A stretch of DNA of 64,000 bases from Diadophis punctatus similis (GCA_023053685.1 JALIGW010000021.1:14958147-15022146), one strand, 5' to 3'. Positions 1 through 11,480 are shown, counted from the stretch's first letter. Program-made: numbers and translations. Notes: generated by a model from the sequence alone, not told the origin.

Positions 1-617
<617 letters not shown>

Positions 618-681
618 AGTAGATATGGTGGAATAGCATCTGTTTGAATTGGTGCATCTCTCATGCAACCTTCTTTCTGAG

Positions 682-832
682 TCAAGGTTGACTCAGCCTT
701 CCATCCTTCCGAGGTGGGTAAAATGAGGACCCAGATTGTTGGGGGCAATATGCTGAACTCTGTAAACCGCTTAGAGAGGGCTGTAAAGCACTATGAAGCG
801 GTATATAAGAAAAGTGCTATTGCTATTTCTTC
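682..832 (+). mobile_element. tRNA-derived SINE with L2/MIR-like tail, 5' truncated
   Basis: The body runs from the 'ggttgactcagccttcc' block through 'gtaaaatgaggacccagattg' to 'gcggtatataag' and a short TATTGC tail. The same body occurs at 12412-12665, 19418-19664 and 48702-48965. The tRNA-like head is missing here. The 3' part resembles the CORE/L2 tail seen in MIR-type SINEs, which suggests mobilisation by an L2-like LINE. Confidence 0.8.
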
Positions 833-1114
833 CAACACTGGTTAGTTCCTACTTTGGTTTATGTACTTTCTTCAATCTCATGTCTTACCCTGAAGAGGTA
901 ATGAATGTTGAGGGACTATTACGGAGTCTTCCCTTGGTGTTTAGAGGGCTTCAACTGCAAAGTTGGATATTTATTCTTCGCAAAACTGATCTCATCTTCT
1001 GTCACACATGTGGAGCTCCAGTCCTCGATGGATCCCATAAAGGTTTCAAGAGTAGCCAATGAAAAAAGCGAGTCGGCTGAAAGGGATTTAAAATGCTGCT
1101 TCGAATAGGAGAGA
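833..1114. other. unassigned sequence between SINE and LINE
   Basis: About 280 bases with no recognisable repeat or exon. Short overlapping reading frames of 60-90 codons exist on both strands but have no recognisable composition or domain. Confidence 0.5.
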
Positions 1115-3507
1115 AGGGACTTAGACACAACACTAAAAGATGCTTATCGTTCCTTACCACGAGCAGCTGTGGGCCACTCTGATCATTGCATGATTCACCT
1201 TGTACCTGCTTACAGACAAAGATTTAAAGCCACAAAACCAACAATTAAATCAGTGAGGACTTGGACTGAAGAGGCAAAGTTAAAGCTACAGGCTTGCTTT
1301 GACTGCACGGACTGGAATATTTTTGAAGATACCTCTGCAGACCTGGATAAACTCACAGATACTGTAACATCATATGTCAGCTTCTGCGAAGACCTATGTG
1401 TACCGACCAGGAACTTGCGAATATACAGTAACAATAAACCCTGGTTCACAGCTAAACTTAAGCAGTTACGTCGTTCCAAAGAGGAAGCCTACAGAAAAGG
1501 TGATAGAATACTGTACAATCAGGCCAGAAATGTATTAACAAGGGAGATCAGAGCAGCAAAAAGAAACTACTCTGAAAAGCTAAGGAACCAGTTCTCAACA
1601 AATGAACCAGCAAACATGTGGAAAACTCTTAAAAACATCACCGGCTACAGCAAACCACCTTCCCAAGCTGAAGGAAATCAGCAACTGGCAGATGACCTGA
1701 ATGTGTTCTACTGCAGGTTTGAAAGGAAACTACAGCCACCTATCTCCACAATCTCCATCCCAGACACACCAACAACAGCCAAACCTCCTACAACCGAACC
1801 CATCCCATTGGGTTCATAGCCCCTGGTGATCACAGAAAAGGAAGTGCAAGATCTATTTCACAGACAGAAGCCGGGAAAAGCACCAGGTCCAGACAAGATA
1901 ACTCCTTCTTGCTTAAAAGTCTGTGCTGACCAATTGGCCCCCATCTTCACACAAATCTTCAACAAATCACTAGAGATATGCCATGTTCCTTCTTGCTTCA
2001 AACGCTCCACTATCATCCCAGTGCCGAAGAAGCCCTCCATCAAGGAACTGAATGACTACAGACCAGTTGCTCTAACATCTGTAGTTATGAAAACCTTTGA
2101 AAGGCTAGTGATGTCCCACTTGAAAACCATCACGGATCCACTGTTAGACCCCCTGCAATTTGCATACCGAGCAAATAGATCAACAGATGATGCTGTTAAT
2201 ATGGCTCTGCACTACATCCTACAACATCTTGAATCTCCAAATACCTACGCAAGGGTCCTCTTTGTAGACTTTAGTTCAGCATTCAACACCATCATACCGG
2301 ACATTCTTCTAACTAAACTAAATCAGCTAGCGGTACCTGAACACACTTGTAAGTGGATCACAAGCTTCCTAACAGAAAGGAAGCAGCAGGTGAAGCTAGG
2401 CAAAATCACATCAGATACCTGTACAATTAGCACAGGGCCCCCCCAAGGCTGTGTACTCTCACCACTTCTCTTCTCTCTATATACCAATGACTGCATCTCA
2501 AACAATTCATCTGTTAAACTACTGAAGTTTGCAGATGATACAACAGTGATTGGCCTCATTCGAGACAACGATGAAACCGCATACAGACAGGAGGTCGAAC
2601 AACTAGTCTCATGGTGTGACCGGAACAATCTGGAACTGAACACATTCAAAACCGTAGAAATGGTGGTAGACTTTAGGAGAAACCCTCCCATCCTACCACC
2701 TCTTACAATACTAGACAACACAGTATCAACAGCAGAGACCTTCAAATTTCTAGGTTCCATCATATCTCAAGACCTAAAATGGTCATCTAACATCAAAAAC
2801 ATCATCAAAAAAGCACAACAAAGAATGTTCTTTCTGCGCCAACTCAGGAAGCTCAAACTTCCCAAGGAGCTGCTGATACAGTTCTACAGAGGAATCATTG
2901 AGTCTGTCATCTGCACCTCTATAACTGTCTGGTTCGGTTCTGCAACCCAACAAGACAGACACAGACTTCAGAGGATAATCAGAACTGCAGAAAAAACAAT
3001 TACTGCCAACCTGCCTTCCATTGAGGACCTGTATACTGCACGAGTCAAAAAGAGGGCCGTGAAAATATTTACTGACCCCTCGCACCCTGGACATAAATTG
3101 TTTCAACTCCTACCCTCAAAACGTCGCTATAGAGCACTGCACACCAAGACAACTAGACACAAGAACAGTTTTTTTCCCTGAACGCCATCACTCTGCTAAA
3201 CAAATAATTCCCTCACCACTGTAAAACTATTCACTAGGCTGCATTACTATTACTATTAGTTTTTCTCATCGTTCCTATCACCCATCTCCTCCCACTTATG
3301 ACTGTATGACTGTAACTTGTTGCTTGTATCCTTACGATTATTTCATATTGATTGTTTCCTGATTGCTTACTTGAACCCTATGACAACCATTCTTGACAAA
3401 TGTATCTTTTCTTTTATGTACACTGAGAGCATATGCACCAAAGACAAATTCCTTGTGTGTCCAATCACACTTGGCCAATAAAGAATTCTATTCTATTCTA
3501 TTCTAAT
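1115..3507 (+). mobile_element. CR1/L3-clade LINE (Snake1-like), 5' truncated
   Basis: A non-LTR retrotransposon cut at its 5' end within the endonuclease domain. It retains the endonuclease C-terminus, the linker, the whole reverse transcriptase, a 3' UTR (about 3208-3480) and a 3' tail of ATTCT units (about 3482-3507). The 3' end (blocks 'caccaaagacaaattcc' and 'cacttggccaataaag') occurs again in inverse orientation at 22537-22632. This 3' end with a pentanucleotide tail matches the snake CR1/L3 group known for seeding AATAG microsatellites. Confidence 0.9.
1142..3207 (+). pseudogene. LINE ORF2 remnant: endonuclease C-terminus plus reverse transcriptase
   Basis: The frame from 1142 encodes the end of the apurinic-type endonuclease: GHSDH at about 1172-1186 is the conserved SDH motif. 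A basic linker follows, with KPWFTAKLKQLRR-type sequence. After one in-frame TAG (1817-1819) comes the reverse transcriptase: KAPGPD, NDYRPVALTS, FVDFSSAFNT, GPPQGCVLSPLLF and the catalytic FADDT. The thumb and C-terminus end in NSFF. A one-base shift near the T-run at 3170-3177 moves the frame. Read in the shifted frame, the natural end (NAITLLNK then TAA, 3205-3207) is recovered, while the unshifted frame stops at 3179-3181. The open reach of about 680 codons with one stop and one shift suggests a young copy. It is dead as it stands and lacks the 5' half. Confidence 0.9.
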
Positions 3508-4035
3508 TCCTAGCTGGGTTTGGGAGCCCCAGGGGAAAATGGTTGGCGTGGGTTTTATCCGTCATAGGTACAATCAGCCCAGGGTTCAGATCCAAATGCC
3601 AGCCTATGCCAGCCTCTCTCCTGGCTGTATAAGCTGTTCCAGCCAACCAGCTGGAGATCTCCTAGAAGAAGGAGGTTGGGAGTCTGTCCCACCATGAACC
3701 AGGCACCACCTGATGTCAGTGGACAATGGAGGACCAAACTGGGGGCAACCAATGAGCAGTAGCATCAGCAAAGGCAGTTTGATGATGGCAGATATAAAGC
3801 TGGTATTCCCCAAGACGTTAGATACATTTCAGGTAGTTCTTTTTAATTTAATGACTGCCTTGTTTCCCAACTGTATCTTGTCTGGTGGCATAACAGAATG
3901 GGTACAATAATGAATCAACAAAGGACTCAAATAACTTATTGTGAATCCTAAGAAAGAGATCAAGGCTTAGAACTTGTGTTTCCTAACTTTAAAACTTATT
4001 ATTATTCTTGCCTTAATTCCAAGTCAAATGTAATA
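3508..4035. other. unassigned sequence
   Basis: No exon, SINE or LINE is recognised. Short open frames have no recognisable content. It may contain an old repeat I cannot name. Confidence 0.4.
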
Positions 4036-4145
4036 ACAGAATAATAGAATAACAGAATTGGAAGGGACCTTGGAGGTCATCTAGTCTAACCCCTTGCTCA
4101 AGCAAGAGACCCTATACCATTCCAGACAAATGGCTCTCCAGTATT
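4036..4145 (-). mobile_element. CR1 LINE 3' end
   Basis: Reverse complement of the recurrent CR1 terminus (ggttggactagatgacctccaaggtcccttcca, then AATAG/ATTCT-like tail units). Only about 110 bases remain. The same terminus is found more than 20 times in the window and matches the amniote CR1 3' end. Confidence 0.8.
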
Positions 4146-4279
4146 TTTTTTAAAAAAAGCTCTTTTAAAAAGTTTTTTAAAAATTATGACTCCATCGTAC
4201 TTATCTTGTTCATATTTTAGTATTACACTGCCTTACGTGAACAATTTTCCAATCTACTTCTTCTCTCCTCTCCCCTCTC

Positions 4280-4414
4280 CAGCAGTGGGTTGCTCCCGAT
4301 TCGGCCCAGTTCTGCAAACCGGTAGCGGCAGAGGGAGGCTCCGCCCACCCGCCCGGGACGCTTCTGCACATGCGCGCGCGAACCGATAGTGACGGGATTT
4401 AGAACCCACTATTG
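4280..4414. mobile_element. non-autonomous hAT-like MITE, 135 bp
   Basis: The termini are inverted: CAGCAGTGGGTT at the left and AACCCACTATTG at the right. The flanks carry a near-perfect 8-bp duplication, CCCCTCTC (4272-4279) and CCCCTCAC (4415-4422). The GC-rich interior has no coding capacity. The TIR start CAG and the 8-bp duplication are typical of hAT elements. Confidence 0.75.
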
Positions 4415-4494
4415 CCCCTCACCTATCTCTAATCCTACAACTTTGGATTTCTGTTTTTTCCTGTTTCCTAATCTTTGCAAAGCTGATACTCAGG

Positions 4495-4790
4495 GGTCCT
4501 TGGTGCTCTCTGAGCTTGTTTTTGTTGTTGTTGTTTTGTTTTTTTGCAGACTTTTTATTACCTAACTGGGTAACATCATCAGTCCTAGAAGAGAGTGGGG
4601 TTTGTGGAGAGGAGGAGGAGGAGGAGGAGGAGGAGGAGGAGGAGGAGGAGGAGGAGGAGGAGGAGGAGGAGGAGGAGGAGGAGGAAGAGGAGGACTGTGG
4701 GGTCCTTGGTGCTCTCTGAGCTTGGTTGTTTTCTTGCAGACATTTCATTACCCAACTAGGTAACATCATCAGTGCTGGTCTTGTGCTAAT
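4495..4790 (-). mobile_element. Penelope-like repeat (family B): two direct copies around a (GGA)n tract
   Basis: Two direct copies of a block lie about 190 bp apart. Each starts 'ggtccttggtgctctctg' and contains, read on the minus strand, CTGATGA then a short stem then GAAA. The core regions are at about 4546-4586 and 4736-4776. Between them is a perfect GGA microsatellite (about 4608-4690). The same arrangement recurs at 48090-48630. I assign it to Penelope-like terminal repeats because of the hammerhead-like core and the clustering with other PLE pieces. There is no coding sequence in this copy. Confidence 0.6.
4608..4692. repeat. (GGA)n microsatellite
   Basis: About 28 near-perfect GGA units between the two family-B blocks. 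It gives low-complexity Glu- or Ser-rich open frames that are not genes. Confidence 0.95.
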
Positions 4791-5817
4791 ACTTGCCCCT
4801 AAAAAACCATCATAGCATGCAACAAAATGGATTTTGGAGGAAATGATTCAGTTTTTCTGAAAGGAAATTAGTATCTTGGCAGCAGCATAGGTAAAATATC
4901 CCTATCTTTTTAAAATTTTGACATGGAAAAGCACCATTTATTGAAACAAGTGCAAAACAGCATTATAGTGAGATCATAGTATTATTCTTTAGATAACATG
5001 TAAATAAAATGAGGCATAGTTTTGATGACTCTTAGAAGAAAAATATCTTATTGGAATGAATGTGTAACATATTTATTTGAGAATAAACTCCAGTGTCTCT
5101 AAACAGTTCCTTAACTTTGTTTTGGTTTTAAAGCATTTTAGTATACTGGTATCAACTCTCGAGACACGGATTTAAGCCACTTTTGAGCATATATTGAGGA
5201 ATCTTGTTTCTGAAATAAATTAGTTGATTTAATGTATGCATGTGCTCCAGAATTTTCAAAGATTTCTTTAGGAATCAGCTTAGAAACGCGAATCAAATTA
5301 GCTGAATGTGCAAAACAATATATTATGAGACCAGTATGCTGGGTATATATTAATTTCATAATATAGTGCTAGGAAGGGAATTCTCAAGAAAGATTGATAC
5401 ATAACCATTCTTATTTCATGCTCTTTTTAAAGTTTATAAATACATTAGATGAAGGCTTTCTGCAATTTACTTATGATAGAGTTTGAAGCATACAAAATAA
5501 ATGACTTTTGATAAAATACTCCTGTTTCTTTTCAAATCACGTCAATCTTTTGCTTCAGTGACCAGTCACTTTGAGAAAGAAAAACTCGTTTTTATGTTCA
5601 CAGTCTTTTGTACAATCAAGAGACTTTGCTTCTTTTTTCCCCCTTGGGTTCTATGTCTGGGATAAGTATAACCAGGTCCAGATGAGTCAAATTTCATCTT
5701 AGTACATGAGTTGAGCTGAAGCTAAATCAACAAAGAAGAAGAGTAAGAGAAGAGCAACGAAGAAGGTTAGAAAAACAACAAAGAAGGTTAGGCTAAAGCT
5801 ATAAATTGTTGCGGGAA
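4791..5817. other. AT-rich unique sequence, nothing recognised
   Basis: About 1 kb without recognisable repeat, exon or RNA gene. All frames are short. A purine-rich patch (5720-5800) directly precedes a CR1 3' end. Confidence 0.5.
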
Positions 5818-6184
5818 CTAGTTACTCTAAGAAAGAGAAGGACTAGGGGTGACATGATAGCATCTTCCAATATTTGAGGGGCTGTCACAGAGAAGAGGGG
5901 GTCAGCCTATTCTCCAAAGCCCCTGAAGGCAGGACAAGAAGCAATGGATGGAAACTAATCAAGGAGAGAAGCAACCTAGAACTAAGGAGAAATTTCTTGG
6001 CAATCAGAACAATTAACCAGTGGAACAGCTTGTCACCAGAAATTGTGGGTGCTCCATCACTGGAGGTTTTAAAGAAGATGTTGGACAACCATTTGTCCGA
6101 AGTGGTGTAGGGTTTCCTGCCTAAGCAGGGGGTTGGACTAGAAGACCTCCAAGGTACCTTCCAGCCCTATTATTCTATGTTCTA
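5818..6184 (+). mobile_element. CR1 LINE 3' end, well preserved
   Basis: A 5'-truncated CR1. The open frame 5874-6110 is the C-terminus of ORF2: it contains NGWKLIKERSNLELRRNFL and INQWNSL, and ends in DNHLSEVV then a stop at 6108-6110. The typical 3' UTR follows (gttggactagaagacctcc) and ends in TTCTATGTTCTAT. This copy is the best reference in the window for the CR1 C-terminal peptide. Confidence 0.88.
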
Positions 6185-7442
6185 TCAAAGACATCTTATT
6201 TTGCTTCAGAAATGGGGTAGAGAGATATAAAAAATAAACTGGGGGAAAAAATAGGCTCAACAAATCCCTCCAAACACACAGATTATTCTGAACGCCTCTC
6301 AGTGAAGTGCTGAATTGTTATTATTTCTAATGCCATATGAAAGCACACCCCCAAAATATGATTAGCTCCTGTTTCAAGCAGGAGTTAGCATTGGGATTAC
6401 TCTACTGAAGTAATATGAAACCCATCCAATTCGTAGAGGACAATAAATATTTCAAACACTGTCCATGACTTGGAGCAAAGTAACTTAAAACGGCACTACT
6501 CAGCCATGAGTTCATCACTGAAGATGCAGTAACCATGATTCTGTTGTTTACCTAACATTGCAAAAAAAATGGGGGGGGGGTTGAAAAGATTGGCAGGCAA
6601 TCAGTTGCGGTGGGCGGTCTGGTTTATGCCTGGTCCCTTGTCACATGTTATGCTGGCCCTATTTGTTGATGAAATTATAGAGAAAATAGGTATGTAACCA
6701 TGCTGTCAGGAATGTTAAATCATATTCTCCAGGCCCATGGCTGAGAGATGCGGAATGATATAAATGTTGTTGTGCAAATTGTAAGAGTTTCAAATTTCCA
6801 CTGGGACACGCTGCGCATATTTGCAGTAACTAAATCTATTTTGTCAGCTTCAAATGGAAGTCTTTTTTAATTTTTTATGTGTTTGAAAACTAATGACTTA
6901 TGAAATTGTGAGATAATAAAAGATTGCAAAGTGTGCTTTAAGCTGGAACTTTATGTTCTACATTTCTGCTGGCCACTTATAATCTGATTTTTTCCCCCTT
7001 TCCTTTTCCACACCCTTCCCCCCCCAACATGTTAACTGTGTTGAGAGATTTCCATGTGTTCCCTCCAACAGCTGAACAGTCTGTGAGCAGGGCTCCTTTT
7101 GTGCTAATTAACTGATTTAAGTAAGGCTATTTCCAGGGACATTGAGACGGTGCACTCGTCTTTATACTCATAAAACTGACCTCTGTTTGTTTCACACATC
7201 TCCTGCTGGAGTCATAAAAATTATCCTCAGCTCTCAATGTCTGCAGGGACACACAAACCTTGAATGGTATTGCCGCTTAAACTTTGGGATGAAAAATACT
7301 TAATTGCTTACTGACCACAGCACCGAATTCAACCAAAATATTCTTTTTACAGGTTTTCCAAGTTACAACAACACTGAGAAATGTGACTTATAACCACACT
7401 TAAGACCCTCTCAGCATCTCCACAATCACATGGAAACTAAGG
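6185..7442. other. single-copy sequence, candidate conserved non-coding region
   Basis: No repeat family is recognised apart from short homopolymers (a G run near 6570, a C run near 7020). The part 6600-7290 has balanced composition, few low-complexity words and AT-rich homeodomain-like words (ctaattaactg near 7107). It looks like non-repetitive regulatory-type sequence. This is an impression, since conservation cannot be tested from one sequence. Confidence 0.3.
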
Positions 7443-7725
7443 ATGGCTAGTCTAATGAAGAGAAGGACCAGGGCTGACATGATAGCAGTCTTCCAATATT
7501 GAGGGGGTCACAGAGAAAAAATGGGGGGTCCACCTGTTCTCCAAAGCACCTGAAGGCAGGACAAGAAGCAAGGGATGGAAACTAATCAAGGAGAGAAGCA
7601 ACCTGGAATTAAGGAGGAATTTCCTGACAGAACAATCAACCAGTGGAAGAAATTGCTTTTAGAAGTTGTAGGTGCTCCATTGCTGGAGGATTTTAAGAAG
7701 AGACTGGACAGCCATATTTTCCTTT
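7443..7725 (+). mobile_element. CR1 LINE 3' fragment, truncated at both ends
   Basis: Matches the body of the 5818-6184 copy (aatgaagagaaggaccag, gcaggacaagaagcaa, gagactggacagccat) but stops before the terminal ggttggactag block. Confidence 0.82.
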
Positions 7726-7756
7726 GAAATAATAGAAAATACTTCTAGCTCGGAGT

Positions 7757-8290
7757 CTGTAGAGATTCTCCGTCATCCAGGTCACGGTTGTCCCAAAGGT
7801 GTTTTTTCAGGAGGCAACTGGACTTTCTGGTTTTTTTTCTTTTGAAGGCGTTTCGCTTCTCATCCAAGAAGCTTCTTCAGCTCTGACAGGATAAGTGGGG
7901 AATGGAAGGATTTATATTCCTTGCAGGCAGTTGGTCATTTGCATCCTTTTAGAGCAGCGGTTCTCAACCTGGGGGTCGAACGACCCTTTCACAGGGGTCA
8001 GAAATCTGAGTTCTTTTACCCTCTGCACATGCACAGAACGCTTTGCGCATTTGAGTTCTTTTACCCTCTGCACATGCGCAGAACGCTTTGCGCATGCGCA
8101 GAGGGTAAAAGAACCCAAATGGCGGCGGTGGGGCAGGGGTTGTAGTGGCAGGTGCGGCGGTGGGGTGGGTCGCAGTGGGGGCGTGGGTGCGGGGCGCGGC
8201 ATTAGGAAGGTTGAGAACCACTGTTAGAGGTTTATCTGTGTCCTTGTAGCTCAGGGTTTAGATTTTGGCCATGGTTTGCTCTCCAAGCTT
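7757..8290. mobile_element. Penelope-like repeat (family A), interrupted by a SPIN-like element
   Basis: The left part has the family-A terminal block (gtcatccaggtcacggttg, caactggactttctgg, cgtttcgcttctcatccaag). Its internal block follows, with 'ttgcaggcagttggtcattt'. The sequence breaks at 7954 and resumes at 8224 with 'tttatctgtgtccttgtagctcaggg'. This matches the uninterrupted order of the copy at 26705-27412, so the insertion is directly visible. Confidence 0.75.
7955..8223. mobile_element. SPIN-like non-autonomous hAT element
   Basis: The element starts CAGCGGTTCTCAACCT and ends AGGTTGAGAACCACTG, a perfect 12-bp and near-perfect 16-bp TIR pair. Next to the ends are 'gggtcgaacgaccctttcac' and 'gcggcattaggaagg', the subterminal blocks of the SPIN (Space Invader) hAT family. 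The 269-bp interior is GC-rich, contains two copies of a 'gcacatgcgcagaacgctttgcgcat'-type word and has no transposase. TTAGAG flanks both ends (7949-7954, 8224-8229), a decayed target duplication. Confidence 0.85.
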
Positions 8291-8350
8291 GTTTCAATTT
8301 AGTTTCTGAACGTCTCATTGCCAAACTAGGTAACATCATCAGCAAGATTT
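8245..8350 (-). mobile_element. Penelope-like repeat (family B) fragment
   Basis: On the minus strand it carries CTGATGATGTTACCTAG followed by a stem and GAGACGTT (8308-8345). This is a decayed version of the hammerhead-like core found at 4736-4776 and 48498-48540. It directly follows the family-A fragment. Confidence 0.55.
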
Positions 8351-10109
8351 TCTTGTCCTTTTCCTCTTTAGCTTATAAATGTCTTGTGTGTCAATGTGGT
8401 CAGTTGGTTGTGTGACTGGTTGTTCGTTTGGCACTATATTTAAATTCTGAGCAGCTGATCGGTTCTCTTGTTCCCTCAAGCTGTTATCAAAATAGGCAAA
8501 AGGTTGGAGTGATTAATATTTGTTATTTTTCATTGACATCTCATGGAATATTGGATATAATTAATTTATTATTAGCCATTCACATATTTTATAGCAGGAA
8601 AGGTACATGAGTGTGGGTGAGCCTGCCCAAATTGTCCACAGAGAGATTATTTTGCAAAGTTATTCTATGTATGAATTCATCCACTCATTTCTTAGCTGGG
8701 TCTCTTGCAAAGGTTAATTCCACACTGGAATTGTAAGCAAGCATCTAAGCACACTTCTTAATATATATTTACACAATCTACCCTTCCCCCACCCTGTCCT
8801 GGATATTTTTAGCCTATAACTTCTTTTCATAATTATATTCTCCATATTTTTCAACCTGTATTCTCTCTAAGACATTGAAGTCCATGGAATTGTTCCCTAA
8901 AGCCAAATCTATACTTTTTATTGTTATGGGAATATTCTGCTCAAGCTAGATATTGCTTTTTTATTCCCCACTCAATAAATATCCATGACATTTGGTGCTG
9001 CAGATGGTATTAGTATGTCAAACTATTAATTTATGGCCAGAATGGTACAATATCGATGGGGTTATTATCTATCAGAAATGCATAAATATGAAGTTTCGGG
9101 TGACATTTGCTCTGTGAGTTAAACTCCTTCTGAACAAAATTTCTTTGCTCAGAAATGAAAGAAAAGAAATCAAGGAACCCAGCACAGGAAAATGTGGGTT
9201 TATCTTTGGTTTCAAACTGATTACAGATTGGTAAGGATTTACACAACCGTAAAACCTTATTTTGCTTCGGTGTCATTTTTTAGGTTCAATACCAGCATAT
9301 CCCCTCTCCCCTTGTTTTCCATGAAAATGTAGCTGTAACCTTCTGGATCTCCTTGCTCAGTCTTAACTTCCTGGTCTGCTCTCCGAGTTGAACACGGCCC
9401 CTCCTTTTATCAGTTAATTTAGATATTGTCATGGGTTTGAGAACTTTAAAGGGGTTAATGAGGTATTTATTCCATTATTGTTATTGGAAATTACAGTGTC
9501 TAGAACACTCACACAGGAAGATTAAAGATAGATGCTGTGGGGCCACTTTCTATAGCCTGATAGGCCATTATTTTCTGGTCCATAACCCAAAATAGTACTT
9601 TTCATCAAAGACCTCATATTCTTGAGATGATTCAAAAATTCACAGACCAAGACCAAGACCAATGAGAAGAAGTTTCTAAAGTACTTTTCAAACCCCAAAC
9701 AAGTTATCTAGTACACACAATCCATCAAGCCATGGGGGAAATATGAGCTACGTTGACAAAGGGCCATTGGAGAGAACATTGATGTATATCGTTTATTTGT
9801 TATATTAATGTGCCACCTTTCCCGCTAAATGCTCAAGGCGGAACTCTCCCTACGAAAACAATCTTGCAAAGTAATTTGCTAAAAGGTTGCCCCAAAGACA
9901 CAAGCAAGAGGTTGAAGAGAGATCTGAAGCTGAATCACTTTGATCTACTCAAACTCCACCGTGCTTGCTCCTGTGCACGGAACGAAGGGAGAAGATTCAG
10001 TGGGAATTTAAGGCTTCCAATGTTATTGGTTTCCATCGGGATCTGCAACAAACAAGTCATAGGCATATCTTCTTGAAATAACCCGTCCATAAGTACAGCT
10101 ATTTTAGCC
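8351..10109. other. unique sequence, nothing firmly recognised
   Basis: AT-rich with only short frames. A short block near 9783-9840 (atttgttatattaatgtgccacctttccc...ctcaaggcgg) looks like a decayed L2-type 3' end on the minus strand, but it is too degraded to call. Confidence 0.45.
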
Positions 10110-10290
10110 TCATGGGATAAGAAGCAATGGAACAGTTTGTCTTCAGAAGTTGTGGGTGCTCCACCCCTGGAGGTTTTTAATTGGACAACCACTGAAATGG
10201 TCTAGGTAGGGTCTCCTGTCTGAATTGGGGGGTGGACTAAAAGACCGCCAAGGTCCCTTCCAATTCTGTTATTCCGTTCTGTCATTCTGG
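10110..10290 (+). mobile_element. CR1 LINE 3' end with internal deletion
   Basis: Contains 'agaagttgtgggtgctcca' and 'ggtggactaaaagaccgcc', ending in ATTCTG-like units. The middle of the usual sequence (most of the NGWKL block) is missing. Confidence 0.75.
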
Positions 10291-10439
10291 AACAGTCATC
10301 AGCTCTTCTTATGTTCCTACTGAGAGGAACCCCAGTTCTGTCCCAGAATCTTGAGTAGTTAAGTATTCTTAACATCCCTTCATTAGGAAACAAACTGCTA
10401 TTTCACTTTTGAGAAAGCATTGCTGTTGTGGGCACCTAA

Positions 10440-10800
10440 TCCCAGAGATCAGACATCTGGAGAAGAGCACATATAGTCCCTATCTTCAAAAAGAAAGACC
10501 AGGATAATCCAGCAAAATAGAGGCCAGCCAAACCGTTAAGTTTTGAGAAGATTCTAGAACGAGACCAGATCTGCAAGCAGCTGTTTGCATAGGTCAGCAT
10601 GGATTTGTCAAGAGCAAGTCTTGCCAGATTTACTTAGAGCATTAGAGCTAAAAACATCTTTGTGGGAGCTTCATCACTGGAGACTTTCAAGAAGAGACTG
10701 GACTGCCATTTGTCAGAAATGGTGTAAGGTCTCCTTCTTGGGTGGGGGGTTGGATTGGATGACCTACAAGGTCCCTTCCAACTCTGTTAATCTGTTTAAT
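10440..10800 (+). mobile_element. CR1 LINE fragments: RT piece and 3' end
   Basis: 10475-10530 translates to an IFKKKDQDNPAN-type stretch, the start of the CR1 reverse transcriptase, with 'cagcatggatttgtcaag' (QHGFVK) about 80 bases later. From about 10660 it jumps to the CR1 3' end (gagactggactgccatttg, ggttggattggatgacctac) and ends in gttaatctg units. A large internal deletion, or two insertions, must separate them. Confidence 0.65.
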
Positions 10801-10939
10801 TTGCTTAACAACCTTCTCCCCAGATGGGAAAAAATGACTAATAAATCTAACAAACCATCATAGTTTCATTTTCCAAGAAGGAGCTTCTTCATGACTGGGG
10901 AATGCTGTAGAAGTAATCATTTCAGCAAAGTAATTGGGG

Positions 10940-11112
10940 GAAAAAGTCTATGATATTCAAATTAGCAACTTGTTAAGCATAGGCTGGATGGCAAGACAAT
11001 TAAATGGAGACACCCCTGGATTAAAAATCATAATCCCAAACTGTCCATCAGTAGTTCCTCGGCAGACTGGAATGGGGTATCAGATGGAGTACCACAAGAT
11101 TCAGGACTAACC
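10940..11112 (+). mobile_element. probable CR1 RT fragment
   Basis: The words 'gatggagtaccacaagattc' (GVPQ-like RT motif B) and 'ggactaacccc' near the right end resemble the CR1 RT segment, but stops are frequent. The fragment ends at the hAT element that starts at 11121. Confidence 0.45.
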
Positions 11113-11120
11113 CCCTAGAC

Positions 11121-11342
11121 CAGGGGTCAGCAACCCGCGGCTCTGGAGCCGCATCTGGCTCTTTCATCCCTCTGCTGCAGCTCCCTGTCACCAGTTGGTA
11201 AAAGGAAAAAGGACTTCCGTTCGGCAGACGAAAAAGGACGCAGTGCTAGGAGGAGACACTATACCAGACTTCCGGTCAGCTCCAGGGGGCTTCCGGTTAG
11301 GACCTTTGTGGCTCTTTGAGTGTTTAAGGTTGCAGACCCCTG
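11121..11342. mobile_element. non-autonomous hAT element, 222 bp, perfect TSD
   Basis: Termini CAGGGGTCAGCAACC and GGTTGCAGACCCCTG form inverted repeats with one mismatch. The 8-bp target duplication CCCTAGAC is perfect (11113-11120 and 11343-11350) with the TA centre expected for hAT. The second block (gctctggagccgcatctggctc) is typical of vertebrate hAT MITEs. No coding capacity. Confidence 0.88.
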
Positions 11343-11350
11343 CCCTAGAC

Positions 11351-11480
11351 CAAGGGTCTCCAAATTTGGCAACTTTAAGACTTGTGAACTTCAGCTCCCA
11401 GAATTCTCCAGCCAACCACTTTCTCTCGGACTTGAAGTCTACAAGTCTTCAAGTTTCCAAGTTTGGAGACCCTGCTCCTG
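11351..11480. mobile_element. palindromic hAT-like MITE adjacent to the previous element
   Basis: Starts caagggtctccaaatttgg and mirrors itself into ccaagtttggagaccctg. The arms carry the word 'ctcccagaattctcc', shared with 38520-38649 and 58328-58443. It is flanked by CCCTAGAC (11343-11350) and CCCTAGAA (11481-11488). The word CCCTAGA thus occurs three times, bracketing two elements in a row. Confidence 0.75.

Noticed and set aside
1169..3181. Two long adjacent frames that could be taken for host genes
   Set aside because: They carry endonuclease SDH and reverse transcriptase FADD motifs and a LINE 3' tail, so this is a retrotransposon.
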